The notes beneath the pieces are model-generated. The model saw only the letters and a list, made by a program, of their open reading frames with translations, was not told the DNA's origin and did not search any database. This document shows, one piece after another, positions 48,901 through 61,669 of a stretch of 64,000 bases of DNA. The first letter of the stretch is position 1, and each line of letters starts with the position of its first letter. The position numbers and the translations under genes were made by a program. The DNA comes from Brachyhypopomus gauderio (taxonomy: Eukaryota; Chordata; Actinopteri; Gymnotiformes; Hypopomidae): the NCBI RefSeq assembly GCF_052324685.1, contig NC_135220.1, positions 5,524,350 through 5,588,349 of the forward strand, in the 5' to 3' direction.

Positions 48901-51900
48901 CGACTAATTATCAAAAAAATTTAGTTGACTAAAATATAAATGGTGTAATAGTCATTATATACACTTACACAAAATTAAACATTTATTAACCAGTTATAGA
49001 ATATTATTGTTTGTATGTGCAATATATACAAAAACAGATTTCCAAACAACTTTATTGACCTGAACTTAGTTATTGAGCATAACAATAACAAAACATTGAT
49101 GACCAGTAGGCCCGCTCTACCTGAAAAGCATATGTAGTTTATGAACAATACACATTACATTGGATATAAAACTGGGTGCCGTAAAAACAGCAATGCCATT
49201 GCTTGCAGATGTCATTTCATTTGTCGTATTTTTCCTGACATCATCGTCCCACATGGTTTACACAACATAGTCGAGTTGAATTTCATGAGTGACCACAGTT
49301 CACAGGCTAGTATGGTCTTCCCGGGTTCTGTGCGATGTGAAGATGTTAGTGCTGATTGGACGGTTACCCGGTTTGTCCCGCCTCTCTGTGTACCGTAAAG
49401 TAGTTACTGTTGGATCTCTTAACTTATCCCTACCTTTCACTAAACTAAATCAGATCTGATTGGATGTCGTCGCTGGCCAATATTTTCGTCTCGTTTTTAT
49501 TAGTTGATGAAAATGTCCATTAATTTTGTCATTGTTTTTATCCCTTCGTATAGTTTATTTAGTTATTGTCTCGTTTTCGTCATGAAAAAAAGGTTCGTTG
49601 ACGAAAACTATGACAAAAATTATTCGTCAACGAAATTAACTCTGCTGTAATGTTACTTATGATCTTTGAGATCTCGTAGGAAATTGTTTGACTTCAAGCA
49701 TGATGGTCTTGCTGGCACACAGGCTAATAGTGATTACCTTTATTGATATCTAAGAAGTATGTTTGTTATGTGTAATGCACCTGGGTAGGACCTTGTAGAA
49801 GAAACACACAACCATGTGTTGTATGTGGTACTGATGATGCACAGGCTTTCTGCCATGTTACCTTCCATGTCTGGATTATTATCTTATTTTCATTTGACTC
49901 ATATACTTCTAAATGATTAATAGCATATTCCCATTTTAGGATTTTCTGGCCAGCCAGGAGACCAAAGGGTATTACAACAAATGCCTATTCAGTTCATGGC
50001 CCAACAACAGCAGATGCAGCAACAGTTACAACAGCAACAATTACAACAGCAACAGTTACAACAGCAACAAATGCATCAGCAACAACAACAACAGTTACAA
50101 CAGCAACAAATGCATCAACAACAACAGCAACAGCAAATGCAACAACAGCAACAAATGCAACAGCAACAGATGCATATACAGAGTATGCAGATTCCTGCAG
50201 GCCAGGCTGGGACCCAGCAAGGACCACAGCAAGGACAACATCCACCCATCCATCCACATCAACTACAGCTCCAACAGCAGCCGCCACAGCACCTGCAGCA
50301 GCAGCAACAGCAGCAGCAACAACCACAACAACAGGCACCACCACCATCACCGCAGCAACAGCAGCAACAACACATGATGATGATGCTGAAAATGCAACAT
50401 GAACAAGCAAAAAATCGAGTTCCTCTTCAACAAGGTGGACACCCGCCAAGAGGTCTCAACCCTGGCGATCCCACACAGAGAATGCCTGTGTCTCAACATA
50501 GCAACATGCCCGTAATGATTCATTTACAAGGGCACGGTGTTCCTCCATCTCCCGATAAAGCTAGGGGGACGCAGCTAGCCGGAGCAGGCCGGAGAATGCC
50601 CCATCCAGACATCGGACAAGGGAACCCAGGAATGGTGTCGGAGGAAGCGCCAGGGACTCCTAACTTGCAGGACAGGCCATCGGCAGATATGGCAGCATCT
50701 CAAGCAGGGAATGGCAGTCAACAAAATATCGTCAGCCAGGGTCCTAACACGCACTTGTTAAAGTCTGTGCCTTCGTCGCTGCCTCAGCAACCAGGAGCGA
50801 GTCCCCAGCAACAGCAGCCCCAGCAAGTAACACCAATTGCCAGCTCGCATAATCTTCACTTTCCCAGTGCTCCTTCAACCTCACAGACCTCCCGCCCTAA
50901 AACACCAAACCGAGCCAGTCCTAGACCTTATCACCATCCACTGACCCCCACCAACCGTCCGCCTAGTACTGAGCCTTCAGAGATAAATCTCTCCCCCGAG
51001 AGACTGAATGCATCGATTGCTGGCCTTTTCCCTCCTAAGATCAACATCCCTCTGCCGCCCCGACAACCTAACCTAAATCGGGGTTTTGATCAGCAGGGTC
51101 TAAATCCAACCACATTAAAAGCTATTGGACAAGCTCCACCAAGCCTAACATCTCTTACTAACAGTACCACCACCAGTGGCAATAATACCCAGCAGCCATT
51201 TATTGCAGGTGGTGGTGCAGCACACGGAGGTGGAAAGCAAGAAAAGCAACCTGGTGGTGCTCAGGCTAAGCGGGCCAGTCCCAGTAACAGTCGCCGATCT
51301 AGTCCTGCCTCGAACCGCAAATCTGCAACTCCAAGCCCAGGAAGGCAAAAGGGGGCAAAGAACCCTCTAACGCCAGCACTGCATCAGCAGCAGTCAACTG
51401 TATCCCAGACTGCGACAGCCAGTTCTACAGTGCTGTCCAGTGCCAGCGCATCCGTGTCATCTGTAGGGTCTCTAGAGCAACAACAGAGCCAAAATCCTCT
51501 GCAGCCACACTCAAGTAACTCTGATACAGTGAGGGATAGCCAGGGCCAAGCAACACAGCCGGAACAGCGTCAGATAGCCCAGGTGCCAAGAGATCAATCT
51601 GCTGTCAGAATGGCAAGTCCATGGGTGCCATCTCAGGAGCTGAAAAGTCAAGAGGCTGGTAATGTGCTTGAGCAACCATCTGAGGAGGTGCACCAACCCC
51701 AGAATCCAGCACAACAGGAGCTTGGCTCTGTGATTTCACCAGGATTCAGAGATGCCCCAACGTCCCTCAATCAGTTGTTGGATAATACATCCACCTCATC
51801 CTTGTCCATGAAACCACCCAAGATCACTCCTACAGGAAGTGGGGATCTGATGAAAAAAGAGAGCCCTCAGTCTTTAACAGATCAAGAAGGCCAACGTAAT

Positions 51901-54900
51901 CCTGGGAACCTGCAGAACAGTGAAAGTGCAGATTCTTTACCTGTTGGTGAACCTGAGCAAAAACCCAAGGTTGGCTCTATGCCAAGTCCAAATTTGGTCC
52001 AAAGTAGTAATTCAAGCCATCAGTCGCCCTGTGTTGTGTCCAGTGTTGGCTCTGCTTTGCTTATTAGTCCTACTACAAGTTCTAGCCCACATCCCAACCC
52101 TTCTGTTAGTCCAAATCCCAATGCTAAGCCTATGGCCAGTATGTCACAGACAGTTTTGCAGAGACCCACGTCATCAGGACCCACTCCAAATCAGATAACG
52201 GTCTTTGTGACATCCAGTGCCATTAGTTCTGCTGCCAGCACTGCATCTGCAGTGCCTTCAGCTATTGCCTCCACAGTGCCCAGTAAAAACATAAGACCCC
52301 CAGAAATACGCCAGTCAACTCCCACTCAAACCCGACCTCCACAGTTCATTACAGCACCCGTGTTCATCAACCCAATATTCCAAGTCACAGCTGCCTCTGT
52401 ACCATCAAGCACCAGTGTAGTGTCTCCATCTGTCACTGTGGTAAGGCCCATACAAGTGCCTGCAAATATTCAACTCGCACCTGCTCCGGTTTCAGCTACG
52501 GTTTCTGTACCAGCGCCTGTCGCTATGGCAACACCACCTCCTGCCGTAAGCATCGCCACTAGTCAGCAGGGCCGTGCTATGATTGGACAAATAAAAGTGC
52601 AAGTGCCTGCGAGTCAGGCTTCCCCGATGACCACAGTTCCTCCTCAGCAAAAAAACCTTGGGATACCAATGCAAGAGAGCACTTCTGATGCTTCTGTCTC
52701 AACCCCGAGCTCTGTGGGACGGCCCTCTCTCCAGCCTACCTCCAGCTCTTCCACGTCTTCATCCTTTCAGCAAACGCTGACCTCCCCAGTCTGCTCAAGC
52801 CCGGGGATTACATCTGTTGCCCGCAGGAGCCCCCTTTCTACAACAGTAACTGTTGCTAAGACCAGTCATGTCCAGACTGTTTTGAGCAAGGCTTCCATCC
52901 CCCAAAGTGGTGACAGCCATCAGATGCAACAGCAGAATACATCCCAGGCAGGAAAAACCACAGATATTGCATCAAAGGTCTCCTCTCGGGTGATTACAAC
53001 TGAACCACTTTCCTGCCCACAGCCTCCTCCTACAACCGTCTCTTCTGCACAGACAACACTTCAGCCATTAGTACCAGTATCCACGATTTCTTCCTCTGCA
53101 CCTGCACAGAGTCCAGTACCAGCTTCTCCTGTGCCCACCCCTTCTGTGCCCACCACTACTGTCACGGTACCTCTGGCCAGTCCTGTTACCACTTCTCCAC
53201 CCACTCATGCACCTGCAACAGGACTTCCTCCACCTCTTTCTGCCCCGGGGAACACCGGTCCTTCCACTGGCCCTTCTGTGCTGTCTCCACCGCTCCCTGC
53301 TGTGGAACGGCCACGCACCGCAGAAATGGATGCAGCATTGCCTGACCCAGTAGAACCTGCCGAGATTTCTGCCAAAGCTTCAAGTCTCACAGGTATTTAC
53401 ATATTTAAGGACTGGAAAGTACTGTTCCGTTGTTCTTGTAGAATGCTTATTCACTTATCAGCCATTTTATTGGACTGTCTGGTCTTGTAGGTATACAGTT
53501 AAAACCAGTGTTGGGAACGTTACTTTAAAAAAGTAATTAGTTATAGTTACTCACTACTTGTTCTAAAAAGTAACAGAGTTAGTAACTGAATAGTAAAAAG
53601 TAAACAGTTACACTATATAAAGTGCATTTACATCTATCAAATTAAATGAAATTCTCTCAACCTGAGACAACTGGTTTGTTCACAACAGAAGTAAACTTAA
53701 CAATAAAACCTCTATTCTTATGTAACAAACTTCGTGACGCAGAGCATGAAGGCGGACACAAATGCTGAGGAGTGCGAGATTTATTAAATGGAATTCCATA
53801 GGCAGAGTCGACAAAACGGGCAGGGGTCATAACAGGTAGGCAGTCCGAACATGAAATGTAAACAAGCATAGTGGCACGAGGAACAAAACAAGGCAGGGGA
53901 AACAAAGACTGGGCTGAACGTACTGAACTTACAACAAAGACGAAACAGTAAATCCACGAGAGCATGAAAGAGTAATAGAACAAAATGAACAAAATAACCG
54001 ATACCGACATGGGAGACACAGGGACTATAAATACATTGAACTAGACTAGAAACAGGTGAAGACAATAATGACATGGGTGTGGCAGACGTGGGGAAACCAT
54101 AGAAACAGACAAGGCGGTATCAAGGAGCAGGGAACAACACAGATACGAGCAGGGAAACCGGAGTGACCGCTAGGAGAGGGGGGGCGTAGCCCTATGTGAC
54201 ATCTTAATTAAATAAATCAAATACCCAGTCTGGTAGACATTCAGGAACTTCAAGTATTTTCTTAAATAATGTTTATATCGCCACCTTGAAAATGATCATT
54301 TTTCTTTGGCTTGCTCCTGACTCGCCATTTCTGTCTCTTCTCCGTTTGTGTCGTGTGTCACTGGTGTGCTTCAGCGCGCATGTAAAAACACTGGCTCTGA
54401 TTGGCTACCATAACCATACCATAACCATATTTTTAACGGCGTTATTCGCAACACTGGTTAAGACTAACTTAATTTGCTTGTTAGACACCCTCTTGTTTGT
54501 ACAGTTCTGTAATGCACATTTGGCTCTTAATGGTTTCTTCTTCTTGATGTCAATACAGCTGAGCCTGGTGTTGCACAGGAAGAGCAACGTTTGAGTGACC
54601 AACCTGGTAAACACCATGTCTTACTTCTCAACAGAATACATATGATCACCGGTGTCCCACAGTGACACACAACTTTTGCACATGTGAATTATATTTGTGA
54701 AAAACTTGCTTTCACTTTCCTGAAACTGATGGCTGAAGGCAATAATCTATGTATATGTTCTTTTCTTTAAGGAGAGGCGGCTACCTCTGTGGCAGAACAG
54801 GGGTAAGACAAGATCTCATAATTAAATACCTTAAAATCTATCAAGCATTAATCTTTTCTCATGTCATGATTTGTCTGCTTTAACCCTCTCATAATACATT

Positions 54901-55956
54901 GTCTCTTTTTTGTGTTTTCACACCTAATGTCTCTTTTTGTAACTTGCCTTTTTGTCTAATTCTTGAACATCAGTCCTGATTTACACTGTCTGGAATTCTG
55001 GATTTTATTTTTGTTCACATTGGTTGAGCTGATTTCACGGGATTCACTAACTGGTGTCACAATCATTCAAATCAAATCACAACTCAAATTTGGGGATTAA
55101 GGAAGAAAAAAAACCCATTGTTGTTCAGCATCAAAGCAGTTTACCGCTGTTTTTCCACTTCTATAACAGATGGGCAAAGAAAAGAAAGGCGCCCATCGAC
55201 TTAGTCCCAAGGTATGTATGTACCAAACCTGTAGATCCCCTGTGAGAGTGTGGCGTGGACAGATGACCCGTTAGTAAACCGGGTCATGAAGAGGACGGAC
55301 CTTATCTGTGGTAGATGAGGAAAAACAGCAAGGATCAGTCCTGAGTTGTAGAGCGGCCCATTTTGCTAGTATAACACTGCCTTACAACCATTTATACTGA
55401 TGACCAGAATCTGGATCTTGACTGTGAAACCCAAGAGACACGTGGTATACAGCACGCAAGCATTTACAGTGCGTACTGTACTGGAGCTCTTTCTTTTTCA
55501 ACGGCACCACCTGCAGACTCGCACGGTCCTGCCCGCTGCCCACTGCCTAACTGTTGTAGTGCTCTTCCAGGGACACGAGGGCCGCCACCGAGAAGGCGAA
55601 AGGTCCCAGTCGTCGGAGCTCGCGGGCGGAGAAGGATGCTGAGGAGGACATGTCTGACAACGGGCAGAGAAAGAGGGCAGCTAGACCAGGCTCGGCGTCC
55701 TCCAGCACGGGGAAAGCTACAGGTGGGCTCACCGCTGGCCAGCACGCTGCACTCCATTGGCGTTTTTAAACTTGGATTGTTTTTTGACTACTCTAAATGA
55801 TGTAACGGTACATAAAAAGAAAACAAATTGATTGCCATGTTCAGCCTCCAGGCACAGAAATGCAGCCGAGTAACAAACCTGACGTACTCTCTTGTGTTTT
55901 TAGAATCAAACACTGGTGCCCCTCCCACGCAGGCCAAGAGAAGGAAATCTAAGTGA
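42944..55956 (+). CDS. ncoa6: Nuclear receptor coactivator 6 (ASC-2/PRIP)
   Basis: There are 14 coding exons: 42944-43208, 43438-43593, 43926-44057, 44560-44703, 44786-45604, 46555-46671, 46897-48412, 48524-48645, 49940-53392, 54559-54606, 54772-54802, 55170-55211, 55571-55722, 55904-55956 (7,050 nt, 2,349 aa; human about 2,063). Family knowledge: NCOA6 is a nuclear scaffold that binds liganded nuclear receptors through LXXLL boxes and is a subunit of MLL3/MLL4 H3K4 methyltransferase complexes. Seen: TIFVAFKGN and VEPWNSVRVTFNIPREAAER near the N-terminus; glutamine-rich tracts in exons 5, 7 and 9; receptor box 1 LVNLL (residues 995-999) in the invariant DVTLTSPLLVNLLQSDISAG; a basic signal KPKKKKPPRKKK; the block LSPERLNASIAGLFPP; receptor box 2 LNQLL (1700-1704); and the basic C-terminus KRRKSK. 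All junctions are GT-AG and in phase. The start is the first in-frame ATG of the exon; the first 20 residues differ from human. Confidence 0.97.
45790..46117 (+). pseudogene. hAT transposase fragment
   Basis: The frame from 45,902 reads ...TLTERIKMSKCFSLQLDES, then LVSVRYEYEG and FLCCKPLPTRTTG. This is the region of ZBED/ZMYM-like hAT transposases around the conserved LDES. An upstream piece in another frame (near 45,790) continues the homology, so there is at least one frameshift. The C-terminal catalytic and dimerisation parts are absent. It is non-functional. Confidence 0.75.
46132..46380. mobile_element. Truncated copy of the 39,386 transposon, nested in the hAT element
   Basis: It begins cagggttgccaacttt and carries the same hairpin region (cacgcattgagcgtgaga). 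It is similar to the 39,386 copy for about 250 bp. It lacks the right inverted end, breaking off before a T/G homopolymer tract. Confidence 0.85.
48768..49644. mobile_element. hAT-type MITE in ncoa6 intron 8
   Basis: The ends are cagtgttaatttt and gaaattaactctg (imperfect inverted repeats), flanked by perfect ctgtaatg duplications (48,760-48,767 and 49,645-49,652). The subterminal parts are rich in tagtcttagtctttt and its complement. Nothing is encoded. Confidence 0.92.
53506..54456. mobile_element. hAT-type MITE in ncoa6 intron 9
   Basis: It begins cagtgttgggaacgttactt and ends cgcaacactg. The flanks gttaaaac and gttaagac match at 7 of 8 bases. It has been invaded by a solo LTR, which accounts for about half its length. 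Confidence 0.8.
53721..54201 (-). mobile_element. Solo LTR nested in the hAT MITE
   Basis: A 481-bp unit, on the minus strand, begins tgtcacataggg and ends gtttgttaca (TG...CA). It is flanked by a perfect 5-bp duplication, tctta (53,716-53,720 and 54,202-54,206). In the minus direction it shows a TATA-like tatttata and later an aataaa followed by cactcctcag. There is no internal coding region, so this is a recombination-derived solo LTR of an LTR retroelement. Confidence 0.85.
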
Positions 55957-56405
55957 TGATGAAGCTTAACACACCTGTGAAGTGTACATTTTGGTTTTCT
56001 TCTTTGAACTGTTTTATCTGCTGTTTCTCCTGGTAATCATGTGTGATAACCATGTACAGAAACCTGTTTTTAAAAGAAATAATGTTTTGTCCCTTGCTAC
56101 TACTATTTAGGACTGTGTGTATGGTGTGTGTCATGTTTTTATTGTATGCTGGATTAATCACCAACCCTGATAATAGAATTATCATGTTGATTGTATAATA
56201 ATGTTGCAGAATTGGATTAAATTTTCTACTTTTCGTCCCTTTACATGGATTAGTAATTCACTGCTCACTTCTCATCTCCGTATTACATTGCTAGATTTTG
56301 CTTCAGCATGGTCGTAATGTACGGCAGCTAAATATGTTTTCTGTAGGTTACATTATTTTCGCACGCCCTTCACACTGGAATCTCCGTTATGAACACGGAA
56401 TTGAA

Positions 56406-56411
56406 AATAAA
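56406..56411 (+). other. ncoa6: Candidate poly(A) signal of ncoa6
   Basis: An AATAAA hexamer lies about 450 bp after the ncoa6 stop codon, with nothing gene-like in between. Confidence 0.5.
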
Positions 56412-57199
56412 CGATGTCCTAAGAGGTCACATTTGGTATAAGTTGAACCTGTGATTTTTGTTTTGTAGTGAAATTGGGGGCACTAAATAACCTACCTGCT
56501 GTCTCGGGTCAGACATGTTCTGTGTAGTTCTAGCTAAGCCACACCACTCTAAACCAGTGTTCATGTCAGCAGTCTCATGGCTACAGTCCACATACACTCA
56601 GCCCAGATAAAACATGCAGCTTTATATTAAACCTGACGTGTAAGAAAGGATCCGGGTTGATAGGAATACAGGTCCTTTGTGTGACCTCGTGATTTAGATG
56701 GAAGGAAAAAGGGGAATGCTTGTATTTTAAACGTCTTGCCAAAAGACGGAATATAAAGGAAAATCACCTCGTCAGACTCCTAGTGGTGTACCGTGTTTAT
56801 ATGAACGGAGAACCGTGCACGAGGAACACGAAGTGCGTCATGAAGTGGGCGGTTACCGCTGTAACGTCACAACGTGAGGCTGCGCGGGTCCAGCGGGGCT
56901 TCCCCATCCAGCGGCGCTTCGTCGCTCCACCGATCTACTCCGATCTAGTCCGATCTACGGCGAGTGGGCGTGGGGGAGCGACACAGGCCGTTTAATTAAA
57001 GGACATAGCAGGTGATGGAAATTACGTTTATAACGGCCCGTTGAGGCAATGATCTCTACTTTTATTTGGTGTGTGAGCTCTCGGTTAATGAGATGCATTT
57101 GATTTATTTGTGCGTCTTTGATGACGCACAAAATCTAAAGTTTTCTATTTTTCATATTCGGGACATAAACCTGTTTATCATTTAATGTGTACACTTATA
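56412..57199. other. Spacer and putative promoter of the Spire-like gene
   Basis: About 790 bp separate the ncoa6 poly(A) signal from the Spire-like start codon. The part at 56,800-56,990 is CpG-rich and contains gggcgg-like and cgatctac repeats. No TATA box is evident. An ATG at 57,185 is in frame with the coding sequence; the 57,200 ATG has G at +4 and is preferred. Confidence 0.45.
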
Positions 57200-60100
57200 A
57201 TGGAGCGGTCTGATTTTACACCCAGCAAGTGTCCGATATCGTTGAGCGACGTCCTCGGGCTCCAGAATAAGCCCGTGTGCGAGGAGGAAGCGTGGGCTCT
57301 GTGCTACCAGCTCTGCTCGCTCCTGGAGCCCACCTTTGGTGTCGGTGGAACTTACGGGACGTGGAAAACTTTCAGACTGCCCGGACCCGAGGGGATCATA
57401 TTTTCCAGCGACGGCAACATCTCACTCAGGATAGACAACAGTAACACTGGTGCGTTTGGTGTCCTCAGCGCGACGAATTCATCGTGCTGATATTATAGTC
57501 ATTTGTCCTTTTATTTAAACAGGCGACCAGTACGTGATTGAGACGGAGGATCAGGTAAGTACTTCTGCCTGTTGGATATTCAGTAGCATACCTACCCGAA
57601 TGATTATCCATTGCGGAACTGGGAACACTATTATTTTAACAGACCGTTGAATACGTGGGTCGTCTGATCTATTCCTGTCTTGACTGGGGCCTCGGAGCAG
57701 ATGTGGAAAGGGAACTGAGCGAGACTCTGGAATTGCTAGTGTGTCAAATGACTAAAGTGAACATCAGCCTTGACGCTATGCAACCCATGTGCAGCATCTC
57801 CGAGGTTATTCAGGTAGCACAGGTCGTAAACCTGGACCATGTCAGTCTGCGATTACTGCAAAAGACATTAGTTCCTTAACCATTGTAGCTTTATACAAAA
57901 GTAGTTTTATATTTAAGATGTTCGATTGAAATGCGTTAACTTTTACTGAATCTTATAGGTTTGCGAAGAGCGTCTTTATAACCCAAACCACGCAGCTCAA
58001 CACTATCAACGCGTATGTTCCATGCTTTACTCGCACACCATTGAGCTGTGTCACTATCTGCAGATCATCCAGCAGACCAGAGAGGTGAGCACGCGATTCT
58101 GCCAGGGCACGCGCGCCAGTCCCAGTATTTGTAGACCTGGGCTGAATTTCACTGTTTAGTTTAAGGGGGCACCACTGTCTGATGCCACCACCGTGGAGTG
58201 CACCGTTGGGGTGAGGAATACAGATATAACACTTCACCTCCCTTTTTTCTTTTTTTTCTTTTTTTAATCGGTAAAGTTATACAGGGAGCTTATTCATTGG
58301 CCGTATAGAAGCAGGGATGTCGACTGGTTTTGAATTTAGTAGTGATCAATAATTTTATTTTCTGTAAAGAGTTTGCAGAAAATGTTCATGGAGTCAGAGA
58401 CCAGCGTCTTACCTTGTATGACTACTAACTGGGTAAGTGGTTAGTAGACTACGTTTCTGATTACTTGATTCATCTGCAGTTAATTCTAAAAATGTCTTCC
58501 ATGTTCATATGTTTCTCCTAAGGCTAATGAGCCGTCTTCACTTGTATCTTAGAGTAAATTTCAACAAAGTTGTATTCACATAAAAGGCGATGAAGAAAAT
58601 TGACAGAAATTGATTGTAGAACACGGTTTATCCAACATTTGCTCTTCTTTAATTCAGAAATGGTGTTTTCCTTAACGTGTACTTCTTTCCTGGCATCCAG
58701 GAGTTTGCATGGAAACATCTGGTGCAGGAGTTTAGCAGGGGTGTTGTTTTGCGCCCCTTGAAGAAGACCATGGGCACCAGCAGTCCTGTGCCGGCGGACA
58801 CGGCACCCTTCAGCCAGCTCTTGCAGGATATCCAGCAGAGACGCTACAAACTCCGCAAGGTCCCGGTGAGCTCCGGCGCCGTCTGTCTGGAGGGTGATGG
58901 TGAAGTTGTTGCAACTGCTCGACATGTGAAAAGTGCATACATATTGTCTTGTATTTTCCCTTGGGTAGGTCAATATCAATTAAATTTCATGTGTCATGCA
59001 AACCTTTCTATTGATTGAAATCACAGGTGGAAAATTCACTGTGATGATACATAAACTTGAAGTGCTTTGCTGCGGATGGCTGTGGAGTGATTACTGAATC
59101 AACACTGAGATGAAGCATTGCTCTTGCCAACAGGCAGGGGGGCGTGGCCGACGGGAAGCCGACCCCCACCAGGCACTGTTGGAGGTCATACGTTCAGGCC
59201 CCAAGCTGAGGCCGGTGCGTCCTGGGTGCCGTACGCGTCCTGCGTTCTGTGGTTTGGGTCGTGCTTTCACTCTCAACACTTGCATTCTGTACGGCAAATA
59301 CTCTGATGGATCCAAGGAAGGAATTACGGTTTAAATTACATGCCGTTTCTCTGTCTCTGCCCAGGTCTCAGAGCGAACCCTAAACACCAGAGCCCAAAAT
59401 CGTGAAGAGGAGGCCAGTCTGCATGAGCTGCTCATGCAGGAGATCCGCTCCGTGGACCCCATGAAGCTTCTCTCTTCACATAAGAGAAGGCAGTTCTGCA
59501 AAGGTACAGAGCTCTGCTGCTGCTAATTCTGACCCTGGAAACCCAACACCCTGTACGCAATCGACCTGCTCGGATGTACTTGACAAGCTCATTATGTTTC
59601 CTAGCGAGTTCAAATCTGACATGTTCTATTGGTAGAAAATAAAAACCATTCATCAGATGGAAGAGAAGAGCTGTGATTGGAGTTGATCTCTAAAGATGAG
59701 GACTGACTCCTCCTTTCTTGGTGCAGGGTTAGCGCTTGGCGGTACGCATGTAAATCCCCTCATGACCATCTGTGAAGACTCTTCAAATGAAGACTCTTCG
59801 TTCTTTCAGAACACTTTTTCCAAGCCTCCCCAACAGGGTGTGCCCCCTAAAGTAAGGCTGAGTATTCACGAGTAATGACATGGCTGGACAAACTGTCTGT
59901 CTGAAGCATGTAGCTTTTCATACTCGCACTTAAAGTAAAAAAAAAATAAATAAATAAATAAAAAATTGGGAAAAGCACATAATGACGCCTCTTTCTGTAG
60001 GGAGGAATGTGTAAAGTCATTAACGCCCAACAAGAAGACAGTTTTACAGGTAACAGTTTTATAAAGACAAAAGTTAATATTGAAGTAAAATAAACATGCT

Positions 60101-61635
60101 AGCATGGAGATATAAGATTCATGTGGAGTATTAATGTCCTCTTGGAGATATAAGATTCATGTGGAGTATTAATGTCCTCTTGGTACGGTGTGTCTCAATT
60201 TTTAGGTTCTGCTGATGGAACTCTGAAGTTCTTCCCTGCTTTGTCGTCCACTCCGCTGGATCCGTCTCAGGAATGCAGACTTTCCCATCGAAAGCGTCGG
60301 GCCAGATCGTTCGCCAGCAGCCGGGATCTCTGCCAGCTCGTGTGTTCTCCTTGATTCTTATTTCTTTTCCTCCTTTGAGGTATTTTCAGACAGGAGCCTG
60401 TTTAGAGTGGTGACTGCTCACCTGTGCCTGCTCTCCCTTGGTACCTTCGGTCTGTGGGTTGCTAAGCTTTTATGTTGGTCACTCTCATTGCAAGGCTGCT
60501 AAATCCAAGGCTTGTGTTCCCATGACGATTGCTGATGTCATTAACATGCACTACACCAAGGAAGGAAAGTTGAAGGCCATGGCGTGTGAGATGACTCAGA
60601 ACTGGAGGGTGAGTGGGTTGTGTCCCCGGAGACGTGTGTTGTCGCCACACTTGATTTTATGACTGCAAACTTCCCCTTCAGTATCATCCATAGTAAACTG
60701 CGCTGTGCGTCTTGACTCCAGCATGAGCGAGTAGGAAGTGACCTCTTGTGTTCTCCAGGTTTGTTCATGCTGTCAGAAGAAAAGTGTGTATTTCACCTGG
60801 CACCTGTCATGTTCTCTTTGCAGTAGGTATGATTCTATCCCCGTTTTGAGCAGATGTGCTGAGCATGGTGCATGCAAGGCTGTTTATTATCTGTTTTGTT
60901 GACAGGCTTGTATGTCCAGAGTGCTGTGTTGAGGCAAGTCTTCCTTATGTTTTATGTATCCATTTCAGTTATAGTGCCTCGCATGTGATGTCGAACAAAC
61001 ATGTCTGAGTTTTTTTTTTTATTCAGTCTGTTGTATGGGCATCAATGCATTTCTCTTTTGAACTGAAGATGCACCTGCCCTTCAAATGGTGTGTGAACCT
61101 TCCCATAAGCTTCTTTAAGAAGATTGTATTGAATAAAGAAAGTGAACACAGCCAGAGAAAGTTCTGGAATGAGCGCTGGTCATGGGACCCCTCCTGGTGA
61201 GTCAGTCACGTACAGGTCCTGTAGAGAGGTATGATCTGGGACTGGTGCAAAATCACAGATATCCATGGAGAGGGTGGGGAATATACAAATTTCATGTTTA
61301 TTCATGCACACAGGTGTGGTTGTAAGGGTGAGAGGTTTGTGTTGTGAGAATAGAGGCAAGGAGAAAATATGGCTTGGAGAGAAAATGTGAAGCGTGTATG
61401 AAGAACCATGTCTTGTACTAATATTCATGGTGATATCAACACTTTAGTTCAAGGAAACTTAACTGAGCTTTGTGACAGATGATTGTATTTACTAATCTTG
61501 GAGTGGAAAAAAATCCATGCATGATTAACACAAATGACTAGTTTGAATAAAGATTCATTGCTGGCTTAACCAGAACATGTACTGGGTTTTCCATGTGGCT
61601 GTAAAGCCGAACATGGTGGTGTTAATTGATTCACT

Positions 61636-61669
<34 letters not shown>

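Noticed and set aside
56720..56995. 91-codon frame between ncoa6 and the Spire-like gene
   Set aside because: It has no recognisable family or splice partners. It overlaps a CpG-rich stretch better explained as promoter.
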